Source: Dethiobacter sp.
GTDB lineage: Bacteria; Bacillota; Dethiobacteria; Dethiobacterales; Dethiobacteraceae
DNA: 39,492 nucleotides
NCBI GenBank assembly: GCA_018335875.1
Contig: JAGXRN010000006.1
Coordinates: 1 to 39,492, forward strand
Direction: 5' to 3'
Shown in pieces: positions 15,972-22,664 of this stretch. Position 1 is the stretch's first letter. Each line of letters starts with the position of its first letter. The translations under genes were made by a program, and so were the position numbers. A model generated the notes under the pieces. That model did no database searches. It saw only the letters and a list, made by a program, of their open reading frames with translations, and was not told the DNA's origin.

Positions 15972-16738
15972 GACGCGAAGTCCTCCTTAATCAGCTTTTT
16001 CTCCAAAAACTTACTGATACCATCAATTACAGTATAGTCACCGTCAATGAGACGAAGCGCAATCCAACGCCTGTTTATCTGAGGCGGCAGCAGAGGCTCC
16101 AGCTCACCCGCCAACTCCAGTATTGCTGCCTCCAGCTTAGCATCGTATACCAGGCGCCTGGGGTTTAGTTCAATTGTGCCGGCGGCAACCAAGTTAATTG
16201 TATCTTTAAGCAGTGTTAAGCCTTCTCCGTTTCTTGCGGCAGTGGGAATTACGGGCACTCCCAGCTTGTTTGCCAAAGCCGGCACATCTATACTGATTTT
16301 TTTCCGCCTGGCTTCATCCATTAAATTTAAACAAACAATTGACCTTGAGGTGATCTCCAGAACTTGTAAGACTAAATTCAGGTTGCGTTCCAGGCAGGTT
16401 GCATCTACAACGACCACCGTAGCATCCGGTTCAGCAAAGCAAATGAAGTCCCTGGCAACCTGCTCCTCAGGGGAATTAGCGAGTAAGGAATAGGTGCCCG
16501 GGAGATCCACCAAAGTGATTTGCTTTTGACCGTGCTTATAGTTTCCCAGTGCCTGGACGACCGTTTTACCCGGCCAATTTCCGGTATGCTGTTTTAAGCC
16601 TGTCAGTGCGTTAAAGACCGTACTTTTACCCGTATTGGGATTACCGGCCAGTGCAATGACATAGTCACCCTTTACATTGCAACTAAGATAATCTTCCCGC
16701 AGAGCACCTTTTCCTGATGACTGATATGTCAGGCCCAT
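15968..16738 (-). CDS. feoB: ferrous iron transporter FeoB, GTPase part (split gene)
   Basis: 256 residues containing the FeoB G-protein domain: G1 AGNPNTGKST, G2-region GNWPGKT, G3 DLPGTYSL, G4 NLMDEA and G5-like TAARNGEG, followed by the helical GDP-dissociation-inhibitor domain ending before the first membrane segment. In single-chain FeoB these residues precede the membrane part encoded by the next gene. A 30-residue N-terminal lead lacks known motifs. The gene starts 21 bases after feoA and overlaps the membrane half by 4 bases. Likely under the DtxR-type regulator encoded upstream. Confidence 0.92.
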   Translation of the reverse strand: MGLTYQSSGKGALREDYLSCNVKGDYVIALAGNPNTGKSTVFNALTGLKQHTGNWPGKTVVQALGNYKHGQKQITLVDLPGTYSLLANSPEEQVARDFICFAEPDATVVVVDATCLERNLNLVLQVLEITSRSIVCLNLMDEARRKKISIDVPALANKLGVPVIPTAARNGEGLTLLKDTINLVAAGTIELNPRRLVYDAKLEAAILELAGELEPLLPPQINRRWIALRLIDGDYTVIDGISKFLEKKLIKEDFAS

Positions 16739-16759
16739 GCTTAAACCTCCGCATCTTCT

Positions 16760-17005
16760 TTAGAGGGGATTAACAAAAATTTTACTGCTTTCTTCAGAAC
16801 GTAAAGCTATTACTGCTCCCCTGATGATATAAGCTGTGGGGTCGCCCGCCGGGCTGCGGCGAACAGATTCAACTATTGTTCCCGGTACTAATCCCAGATC
16901 CAGCATTCGCCTTCTCCCCATCCCTTCAGCTGCCAGGGATGAAACTACCCCACGCTGCCCCACACATAACGAAGCGAGAGTATCCCTGCAATACTTTGTC
17001 TCCAT
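16760..17005 (-). CDS. feoA: FeoA family protein
   Basis: 81 residues with the SH3-like FeoA fold: LASLCVGQRGVVSSL, GRRRMLDLGLVPGTIVESVRR, DPTAYIIRGAVIALR. It is a small cytoplasmic partner thought to modulate FeoB. GGGGGA lies ahead of the ATG. First gene of the feoA-feoB(GTPase)-feoB(membrane) operon; a dyad matching that in front of the DtxR-type regulator lies 81 bases upstream. Confidence 0.93.
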   Translation of the reverse strand: METKYCRDTLASLCVGQRGVVSSLAAEGMGRRRMLDLGLVPGTIVESVRRSPAGDPTAYIIRGAVIALRSEESSKIFVNPL

Positions 17006-17085
17006 AATGTAATCCCCCTTTAAATTAACTTCCTATCCTTTCCTGTATTACACTAATAAACTTTCACTTAGGAAACCTTTTGATA

Positions 17086-17099
17086 GTAGACTATGCTAC
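17086..17099 (-). promoter_or_regulatory. putative DtxR/MntR-type operator before feoA
   Basis: The plus strand reads GTAGACTATGCTAC, a dyad with GTAG/CTAC arms. It shares TAG-N-CTATGCTA with the site before the regulator gene and resembles the TTAG...CTAA iron-box pattern of DtxR/IdeR. It overlaps the expected start site of the feoA promoter. Confidence 0.55.
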
Positions 17100-17102
17100 A
17101 GC

Positions 17103-17130
17103 ATAATAATTGGTGAAACTATTTTTACAA
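17103..17130 (-). promoter_or_regulatory. probable feoA promoter
   Basis: On the minus strand TTGTAA (17130-17125) and TATTAT (17108-17103) are 16 bases apart, placing the start site inside the operator-like dyad at 17086-17099. Confidence 0.5.
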
Positions 17131-17161
17131 AAAAACCCCGACGATTATTTTCGTCGGGGTT
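17126..17161 (-). terminator. intrinsic terminator of the DtxR-type regulator
   Basis: On the minus strand AACCCCGACGA and TCGTCGGGGTT pair around a 6-base loop and are followed by T residues. The stem begins right at the stop codon of the regulator gene and separates it from the feo promoter. Confidence 0.85.
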
Positions 17162-17637
17162 CACTGTTCTATGTTATGTCGAAATTCCCAGGCCCGGAGC
17201 TGGTCAAGGCCGTCTTCCTTTTCACTGGTTTGGCCATGCTGCAGAGCATGAAAGGATTGTAAAGCCTGAGGATTTGACTCAAAATATGTGATGAGGTTAT
17301 TTATCAGCTGCATGGTTTTCGGAGTAATATAGTGTTCTATCCCCTCAACCTGTTCATCAATCCCGGTCTGTGCATTCAGAAGGCATAAAAACTTTTTTAA
17401 GGTTGAATCCCGCCACACCAGGAAGCTGCCATATTTTTCACCCATCGGGGTCAAAGCAATGTTTCTGTATTTTTCGTATTTGATAAATCCTGCCTCGTCA
17501 AGCTTTTGGATCATCTTTGTAATACTTGATGCCTGAAATTGTAAAGCCTCTGACAGGTCAACAGCACGGATATATCCTTTTTCTTTGACCAATCTATAAA
17601 TCATCTCCAGGTAGTCTTCCATGCTTTCCGTAAGCAA
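17161..17637 (-). CDS. DtxR/MntR-family metal-dependent regulator
   Basis: 158 residues: N-terminal winged helix (MEDYLEMIYRLVKEKGYIRAVDLSEAL, SSITKMIQKLDEAGFIKYEKYRNIALT) and a metal-binding dimerisation domain (FLCLLNAQTGIDEQVEGIEHYITPKTMQLINNL). E and H residues in the EGIEHYIT segment fit the metal site. No C-terminal SH3 domain, so it resembles MntR in size. TTG (LLTESMEDY... minus one residue) is chosen because GGGGGG lies 7 bases upstream; a TTG at 17652 would overlap that site. The feo operon directly downstream suggests Fe(II) as co-repressor, although MntR-like Mn(II) sensing is possible. Confidence 0.85.
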   Translation of the reverse strand: MLTESMEDYLEMIYRLVKEKGYIRAVDLSEALQFQASSITKMIQKLDEAGFIKYEKYRNIALTPMGEKYGSFLVWRDSTLKKFLCLLNAQTGIDEQVEGIEHYITPKTMQLINNLITYFESNPQALQSFHALQHGQTSEKEDGLDQLRAWEFRHNIEQ

Positions 17638-17678
17638 GACGATTCCCCCCAAATATCAGTTAGCGCAACCTTACAATT

Positions 17679-17692
17679 TTAGTCTATGCTAA
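17679..17692 (-). promoter_or_regulatory. putative operator before the DtxR-type regulator
   Basis: The plus strand reads TTAGTCTATGCTAA, a dyad with TTAG/CTAA arms, 42 bases before the regulator start. It shares CTATGCTA with the feoA site, suggesting autoregulation. Confidence 0.55.
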
Positions 17693-17773
17693 CTAATGGT
17701 GCGTAATGACACTTTTTGTTCAGCCGCCCGGCAACGCACATGAGGCCCAAAAACCCTTATACTGTCGCAGCTA

Positions 17774-17802
17774 TTGCAATTATGCCCCTGTTATGTTACA
17801 AT
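17774..17802 (+). promoter_or_regulatory. tRNA-Pro promoter
   Basis: TTGCAA (17774-17779) and TACAAT (17797-17802) are 17 bases apart, with the tRNA 5' end 12 bases after the -10 box. Confidence 0.8.
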
Positions 17803-17813
17803 AAAATTCGCGT

Positions 17814-17890
17814 CGGGGCGTAGCGCAGTTTGGTAGCGCGCTTGGTTCGGGACCAAGAGGTCGCAGGTTCAAATCCTGTCGCTCCGACCA
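17814..17890 (+). tRNA. tRNA-Pro (anticodon CGG)
   Basis: 77 bases forming a full cloverleaf. The acceptor stem CGGGGCG pairs with CGCTCCG (one G-U), D stem GCGC/GCGC, anticodon stem CTTGG/CCAAG with loop TTCGGGA giving anticodon CGG, T loop GTTCAAATC, and CCA is encoded. Its 3' part from the anticodon loop onward is duplicated at 19121-19166, so it serves as an integration site yet remains intact. Confidence 0.97.
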
Positions 17891-17891
17891 T
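17846..17891 (+). repeat. attachment-site core, left copy (inside tRNA-Pro)
   Basis: 46 bases from the anticodon loop to one base past CCA, matching 19121-19166 with a single difference (T17861 versus C19136). This is the standard form of a tyrosine-recombinase attachment site in a tRNA 3' end. Confidence 0.9.
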
Positions 17892-17903
17892 GAATGAACG
17901 TAG

Positions 17904-17940
17904 AAACCACGGGAGTTATTTTAACTTCCCGTGGTTTTTT
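17904..17940 (+). terminator. terminator after tRNA-Pro
   Basis: AACCACGGGA pairs with TCCCGTGGTT, extended by a GTTA/TAAC stem after a small bulge, then TTTTTT. It lies inside the integrated segment and so replaces the terminator the tRNA had before integration. Confidence 0.85.
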
Positions 17941-17961
17941 ATGTTTCCTATTATATTTCTA

Positions 17962-17983
17962 TTGTGTGCGTATAGTGTGCGAA
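17962..17983 (+). repeat. paired GTGTGC repeat, left end of first island
   Basis: GTGTGC at 17964 and 17975, 11 bases apart. The 22-base unit matches 18971-18992 at 18 of 22 positions in the same orientation. It begins 71 bases after the att core. Integrase arm-type sites are a reasonable interpretation. Confidence 0.55.
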
Positions 17984-18012
17984 GCATAAATAGCCTCGTG
18001 CTTTAACCTTCT

Positions 18013-18143
18013 TCAGGCCAAGTCAATATCATTAGGTCCATAATATGTAAGGTTAACGTTACTGGAAGATCCGACACGTGCAAGCAAAAGGCCTGTCCAG
18101 TTTTGATTTATTGGCGGATCTATATAAATAGCACTTAAAAATT
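18013..18143 (-). pseudogene. C-terminal gene fragment without start
   Basis: On the minus strand an open stretch of about 42 codons ends ...NLTYYGPNDIDLA and a stop; it includes YIDPPINQNWTGLLLARVG. It has no start codon because stops lie just upstream. The non-random residue content suggests the tail of a real protein, possibly cargo of the island; the family is not recognised. Confidence 0.35.
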
Positions 18144-18373
18144 ACGCTTATAGTTGAACGCACAGCCGTTACACGACTTCATCTTTGTTTTCATTAACAT
18201 AACTGAAAAAGCTTCTGACATTAGACCTTATTTCAGCAACTGTTCCAAATCGGCCGTTATATAACAAAAACGAAATTTACTTGATTATCTGCTTCTTTAT
18301 TAAACGATATCGCCATTTCATTTAATAACGCTCTTGTTTATTCAACCATTAGTGCTTTTTGTTTAACAAAGCT

Positions 18374-18961
18374 TTACTTAAATACGTCTATATAATCCCT
18401 TAATGCAAAAATTCGGTTTCTTTTGTTTCCGGTTAATTCAGTGAGAATACGATCCTCACACAATACCTTGACTACATTGTTTACAGCTTGAACTGTTAAG
18501 CCTGTAGAATCACTTAAAACACTAACTGTAGCAACTGGTTGACCGTACATGGCTGTAATAACTCGTTGCAAACTGTCGGTTGATGTCTTCTTGGAAATCA
18601 AATAATTTGAGTATGTTTCAACCTGCTTTACAGCATTCTTGAATTTAATCTTTGCAGATTGGGCAGTATCTATGGATGCTCGTAGAAAAAATTTAATCCA
18701 TCCCAACATATCATTCTTGACTCTAACATTCTGTAAACAATCGTAATACTCCGTGCGATTCCTTTCAAAGAAATTACTAATATAGAAGCACGGCTTCTCT
18801 AATTCTTTTTTTGATAGCAAATAAAGCGGTATTATCAGTCTTCCTATACGCCCGTTCCCATCTAAAAACGGATGTATTGTTTCAAATTGATAGTGTATCA
18901 TCGCTACTCTGATAACATTCAAACCATTACTTTAGTTTTCCCAATATTGCTCAAAACTTAG
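18374..18961 (-). pseudogene. truncated Fic-domain protein
   Basis: The Fic active-site motif HPFLDGNGRIGR is intact (catalytic His present), followed by the usual helical part and a C-terminal winged helix (SVLSDSTGLTVQAVNNVVKVL...LTELTGNKRNRIFAL). The N-terminal half of a normal ~370-residue protein is missing. Upstream of the motif the frame still reads LPLSFEQYWEN, then an in-frame TAA (18932-18934), then SNGLNVIRVAMIHYQFETI, so it is both truncated and interrupted. Intact relatives AMPylate target proteins. The truncation coincides with the right-hand GTGTGC repeat of the island. Confidence 0.8.
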
Positions 18962-18970
18962 TGGGAGTTT

Positions 18971-18992
18971 TTGTGTGCCTCCAGTGTGCCAA
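18971..18992 (+). repeat. paired GTGTGC repeat, right end of first island
   Basis: GTGTGC at 18973 and 18984, again 11 bases apart, in the same orientation as the left copy at 17962-17983. Confidence 0.55.
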
Positions 18993-19120
18993 CTGCGCCA
19001 GAATCATAAAAATTCAGAGAAACTTACAGTAATAACCATATCACGTAAAGCCTTATTTATCAAGGCTTAGAGACACTTATACCACCTGCTTAAAACTCCC
19101 CCAAAAACGGCCTGGACTGT

Positions 19121-19166
19121 TTCGGGACCAAGAGGCCGCAGGTTCAAATCCTGTCGCTCCGACCAT
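19121..19166 (+). repeat. attachment-site core, right copy
   Basis: Copy of tRNA-Pro from the anticodon loop to one base past CCA, 45 of 46 identical to 17846-17891. The acceptor 5' side and D arm are absent, so it is not a tRNA gene. Confidence 0.9.
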
Positions 19167-19184
19167 AACATATTAATAAGCACT

Positions 19185-19224
19185 GAGGCTTCTGACGCAG
19201 ACAAACGCTCAGAAGCCTCTTTTT
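19185..19224 (+). terminator. terminator after the right att copy
   Basis: GAGGCTTCTGA and TCAGAAGCCTC pair around a 13-base loop and run into TTTTT. No intact gene now feeds it. It is either the original tRNA-Pro terminator displaced by integration or the equivalent hairpin of a second, older element. Confidence 0.8.
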
Positions 19225-19236
19225 ATTATCTAAATA

Positions 19237-19255
19237 TACTGCAATTGTACTGCAA
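19237..19255 (+). repeat. paired TACTGCAA repeat, left end of second module
   Basis: TACTGCAA at 19237 and 19248, 11 bases apart. It starts 71 bases after the right att core, exactly the offset of the GTGTGC pair from the left att core. It matches 20486-20504 at 15 of 19 positions. Confidence 0.5.
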
Positions 19256-19382
19256 CTACAGATTCGATATTCATTGAGCAATAAACTGAGCGACTCCCGA
19301 ACGGAAGGTTAGAATAGGAGCCGAGACAATTAGTCCCGTGCTTCTGCTTCACAAAAGCCGCCAACAAATCACCAATCTTGAA

Positions 19383-20318
19383 TCATCGGTACACATTCAA
19401 AATCACTACGCCAAATGTTACCAGGGCAGTCCCTAACACTAAACGTAAGCTTATCCTGTCTGCCTTTTTTAGAAATATCCATGATAAAATAACTACTAAT
19501 ACCGGCTGGATGTTCCTTATCGCAACAGCCTGCCACACCGGCATCAAAGTAAAGGAAATTAAAAGAGAATAAGCACCTACAAAGGAAACAATACCTGCAC
19601 CTGAATAACAATAAAGGCTTTTTCGACTAATGCGTTTAAGATGCTTAAAATTTCGCGATTTTACTAAACAAACCATTGTTATAATTATAAATGGCGTAGC
19701 TTGAAAAACTAAATAAGCTGTATTCGGAGTAGCGCCCAGATTAAGTGCCGCCGCTCTGCCAATTTGAGAAAAAGAAACACAGAGTCCAGCCAGTAATGCA
19801 ATTATACCTCCTGCTAGTTTTGTTTTTTCAAAACACATAACAGTGCCTTCATGACCGTGATAACCAACAACTATTATTCCACCTACAATTGTTAATACAG
19901 AGAATATTCCAGTTAAATCAGGTATTTCGCCAAGAAGTACAACTGCAAACAAAGTAGTAAAAAGCGGATTTGCGCCTCCCCACAGAGCTGAAGCATGAGA
20001 TGCTCCAATCTGAGCTATGGCAGTAGTAAAAAGAAGAGCGCCAATTAAGGGGCCTAATATCCCGGCTAATATAAGCAATAACACTTCTATTAATGAAAGA
20101 TACTTAAACTCTTGTATGATATTAAAACCCAAAAAAGTTGCGATACAAACCGCAACCAGAAAACTGATCAGGGCTGTAAGCGAAATAACTAAACGTATAT
20201 CCCATACACTTCCAGGATATTCCTCTATTAATCCTTTACGAATTAAAATATTATCGACCGTGAAGCTAACAGCAGCTAACAATGCAAAAAATCCACCCAT
20301 TATGAAAAGATACACCAA
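19383..20318 (-). CDS. EamA/DMT-family transporter
   Basis: 311 residues with about ten hydrophobic segments in two EamA repeats. The first ends near TIVGGIIVVGYHG, the second near LVTFGVVILNVY, and the motif IRNIQPVLVVILSWIFLKKADRIS matches the usual end of the second repeat. Probably a metabolite exporter in the cytoplasmic membrane; substrate unknown. The start is uncertain (GTG at 20318 or ATG at 20300), as no strong ribosome site is visible. It stands alone between two sets of paired CTGCA repeats downstream of the tRNA-Pro islands, so it may be cargo of an older integration. Confidence 0.88.
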   Translation of the reverse strand: MVYLFIMGGFFALLAAVSFTVDNILIRKGLIEEYPGSVWDIRLVISLTALISFLVAVCIATFLGFNIIQEFKYLSLIEVLLLILAGILGPLIGALLFTTAIAQIGASHASALWGGANPLFTTLFAVVLLGEIPDLTGIFSVLTIVGGIIVVGYHGHEGTVMCFEKTKLAGGIIALLAGLCVSFSQIGRAAALNLGATPNTAYLVFQATPFIIITMVCLVKSRNFKHLKRISRKSLYCYSGAGIVSFVGAYSLLISFTLMPVWQAVAIRNIQPVLVVILSWIFLKKADRISLRLVLGTALVTFGVVILNVYR

Positions 20319-20682
20319 CTTTCAAATATAAAAAAAGATGTCCGGGCTGCGGCATAAACAATTTGTTCTTCCAAGTGATAGCCCACACTAACACACTCTT
20401 GGGCATACTGTTTTATAATTCGTGCTTTTATCCCATCCACCCGCCTAAGAGTACAAATTCCAGAGCCTTTTTTTATTAGTCTTAGCACTGCACTTATGCT
20501 GCAATTAATCAGCGTTGCAGTGTTTCAAAGAGGATTTAGTTAATATGGGTAGAATTAGCAAATATTATTATGTTGTCGGCTATTCAGCTGCTTTCACTCT
20601 CCCATAGAGTTAACTGAGCATTAAAATGCCGGCAGAGCTCTTTATAAGGATTGGGTTATTACATCTTAGGGGGTAGGGTAAA
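20319..20682. other. gene-free gap before the CoA-transferase genes
   Basis: About 360 bases. It contains the right-hand paired CTGCA repeat (20486-20504). No third copy of the tRNA-Pro core could be found here. A short minus-strand frame (20300-20488) has no ribosome site or recognisable motif. A clear promoter for the CoA-transferase pair was not found. Confidence 0.45.
20486..20504 (+). repeat. paired CTGCA repeat, right end of second module
   Basis: ACTGCA at 20487 and GCTGCAA at 20498, 11 bases apart, the same spacing and orientation as the pair at 19237-19255. Confidence 0.4.
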
Positions 20683-21744
20683 ATGGACCATATTACCGCA
20701 GATTACTCTGTTGCAGGGGATCAAAATGTTACTTACAAGAAGGCAGGCTTTCGTCGCCTCTTTACAAATCCGGATGTGAATGAAGCAAGAAATCACTTTA
20801 AGAAAAAAAACCGCAAGATGACAGGCAAAATCTGTACTGCCAGTGAAGCAGTTAAACATTTAATTCAGGACGGAGATTACCTGGCGGTGGGAGGCTTTAG
20901 CTCCTGCCGGAAACCGGTGGCAGTTTTACACGAGATTATGCGGCAAAAGAAGCGGAATTTAGGTTATTCGGGACATACAACAACTCATGATTTGCAGCTG
21001 CTAATTGCAGGCAAATGTGTCAACCGTGTGGATGTGGCATACGTTGTTGCCATGGAAGCACGGGGCCTTTCCAGAATAGTGCGTAAAGCCTTTGAGCAGG
21101 GCGAAGTGGAAGCAACCGAGTGGTCCAACGGTGCAATGGCCTGGCGATTTAAGGCAGCTGCCATGGGAGTGCCTTTTGTCCCGGCACGCAGCCTGATGGG
21201 CACAGATACATTAAAGTTTAGTGCCGCAGTGGAGATGCCCTGTCCCTTTACGGGGGATAAACTTGTGGCGCTGCCTGCGCTTTACCCCGATGTTGGTATC
21301 ATCCACGTCCATCGCAGTGATATTTACGGTAACTGCCAGGTCGATGGCCTTACCATGTTTGATCATGACCTCTCCAGGGCTGCCAAAAAATTAATTGTTA
21401 CTGCAGAAGAGATTATCAGCACAGACGAAATACGCCGTATACCACACAGTACTTTTATTCCATACTATCTGGTTGACGCTGTAATTGAAGCTCCGTTTGG
21501 TGCGTATCCTACAAACATGCCTTACCTGTACTTCAGTGACGAGCTTCACTTTAGCGAATGGATAGCATCTGAAAAAGATGAAATAAAGCTCGCATCCTTC
21601 CTGCAAAAAAACATTTACGGCCTAAAGGATCACTGGGAGTACCTGGAACAAAATGGTGGGGTTAAAAGACTCTGCGAACTTAAAGACAGAGAGAACATGA
21701 CTGGCCTTCTCACCAATACAGGCAGTCAGTTTTTTGATGAATAA
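20683..21744 (+). CDS. CoA-transferase subunit A, glutaconate CoA-transferase type
   Basis: 353 residues. The core from residue 47 (TGKICTASEAVKHLIQDGDYLAVGGFS) through GVPFVPARSLMGTDT, VALPALYPDVGIIHVHRSD and the C-terminal EAPFGAYPTNMP matches GctA-type alpha subunits of class I CoA-transferases, which move CoA between carboxylic acids. About 45 extra residues at the N-terminus (GFRRLFTNPDVNEARNHFKKK) are genuine, since AGGGGGTAGGG lies just before this ATG and no ribosome site lies before the internal one. The partner subunit follows 40 bases later. The acid substrate cannot be told. Confidence 0.85.
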   Translation: MDHITADYSVAGDQNVTYKKAGFRRLFTNPDVNEARNHFKKKNRKMTGKICTASEAVKHLIQDGDYLAVGGFSSCRKPVAVLHEIMRQKKRNLGYSGHTTTHDLQLLIAGKCVNRVDVAYVVAMEARGLSRIVRKAFEQGEVEATEWSNGAMAWRFKAAAMGVPFVPARSLMGTDTLKFSAAVEMPCPFTGDKLVALPALYPDVGIIHVHRSDIYGNCQVDGLTMFDHDLSRAAKKLIVTAEEIISTDEIRRIPHSTFIPYYLVDAVIEAPFGAYPTNMPYLYFSDELHFSEWIASEKDEIKLASFLQKNIYGLKDHWEYLEQNGGVKRLCELKDRENMTGLLTNTGSQFFDE

Positions 21745-21784
21745 TTTATATAGTTCAGTAACGTTAAGGGAGGAAAATTTTTTT

Positions 21785-22558
21785 ATGAAATATAGCAAGA
21801 TAGAATTGATGATATGCCAGCTTGCCCGCCTGCTGGAAGATGGCAGCACCATAGTAGTAGGGACGGGAATGCCCTGTGCCGCTGCGATGTTGGCCCAGAA
21901 GACCTTTGCGCCCAACATAATGCTGTTTTTTGAAGCGGGCGGTATAGGTCCGCTGCTGCAGGAGATGCCTATCTCTGTTGGCAATTCACGCACCGCTTAC
22001 AGGGGGATAATGACGGGCAGCCTGTCAGAAATCATGGAGACCTGCCAACGGGGCTTGATAGATTATGCTCTCCTGGGTGGCGGCCAGATTGATATGTATG
22101 GCAACATCAATACCACCTATATCGGTGATAACCATGACATGCCGAAAGTTCGCCTCCCCGGGAGCGGAGGCGCAAATGACCTGGCATCATCCAGCTGGCG
22201 GTTTATAGTAGTGATGAGGCACGAGCGGAAGCGGTTCTTGAAAAAACTGGACTTCCTCACCACCCCCGGGTACCTGTCCGGGCCGGGAGCACGGGAAGAA
22301 GCCGGTTTGGCACCGGGTGGGGGACCGTATAAGGTTATAACCAACCTGGCAGTTATGGGGTTTCACCCGGAGAGTAAGCTCATGCAGGTTGAATCTGTGC
22401 ATCCCGGTGTTACCAAAGAGGATATACTGGCAGAAACCGGCTTTGAACTGCTCTGGTCTCCTTTGCTCAAGGAGAGCTCACCCCCAACAGACCAAGAGCT
22501 TAACATTCTGCGCAATGAAGTTGACCCATACCGGTACGTTGTCGGCCGCTCCTTCTAG
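21785..22558 (+). CDS. CoA-transferase subunit B, glutaconate CoA-transferase type
   Basis: 257 residues, beta subunit of the pair. Glu50 in FEAGGIGP is the expected catalytic residue that forms the glutamyl-CoA thioester. GNSRTAYRG, DYALLGGGQIDMYGNINT and LPGSGGANDLASSS are further family motifs. ATG (MKYSKIEL) is chosen because GGGAGG lies about 10 bases upstream; an in-frame ATG at 21734 lies within the end of subunit A. A hairpin terminator follows. No dehydratase or decarboxylase genes for a glutamate pathway lie beside it. Confidence 0.87.
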   Translation: MKYSKIELMICQLARLLEDGSTIVVGTGMPCAAAMLAQKTFAPNIMLFFEAGGIGPLLQEMPISVGNSRTAYRGIMTGSLSEIMETCQRGLIDYALLGGGQIDMYGNINTTYIGDNHDMPKVRLPGSGGANDLASSSWRFIVVMRHERKRFLKKLDFLTTPGYLSGPGAREEAGLAPGGGPYKVITNLAVMGFHPESKLMQVESVHPGVTKEDILAETGFELLWSPLLKESSPPTDQELNILRNEVDPYRYVVGRSF

Positions 22559-22613
22559 ATGCTGAACTGTTTTAATTCAATGAGATTAAAAGAAACACCT
22601 AAGACTAAAAAGC

Positions 22614-22647
22614 AATCCCTGCCTCAAATGTTGAGGCAGGGATTTTT
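22614..22647. terminator. bidirectional terminator between convergent operons
   Basis: AATCCCTGCCTCAA and TTGAGGCAGGGATT are exact reverse complements around a 3-base loop, with TTTTT on the plus-strand side. It serves the CoA-transferase pair and probably also the converging URO-D operon. Confidence 0.88.
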
Positions 22648-22664
22648 GTGTGCTACAAAAGATG

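Larger units (their letters stand above)
17891..19166. mobile_element. remnant of an integrative element in tRNA-Pro
   Basis: The segment between the two 46-bp tRNA copies. It carries a hairpin terminator next to the tRNA, paired GTGTGC repeats near each end, a fragment without a start codon (18013-18143) and a broken Fic gene. No integrase remains, so it cannot move by itself. Base composition is visibly more AT-rich than the flanking chromosomal genes. Confidence 0.82.

Noticed and set aside
19121..19166. Second tRNA-Pro gene
   Set aside because: Only the part from the anticodon loop onward is present; the acceptor 5' strand and D arm are missing, so it is an att copy.
17904..19224. CRISPR array, because of repeats around the tRNA
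   Set aside because: There are only paired short repeats and one long duplication, no regular repeat-spacer series and no cas genes.
20300..20488. Minus-strand open frame of 62 codons between the EamA gene and the CoA-transferase pair
   Set aside because: It has no ribosome site or recognisable motif, overlaps the EamA start region and covers the paired CTGCA repeat, so it is more likely a chance frame.
20520..20682. Riboswitch or third att copy before the CoA-transferase genes
   Set aside because: No known riboswitch pattern and no match to the tRNA-Pro core could be seen in this stretch.
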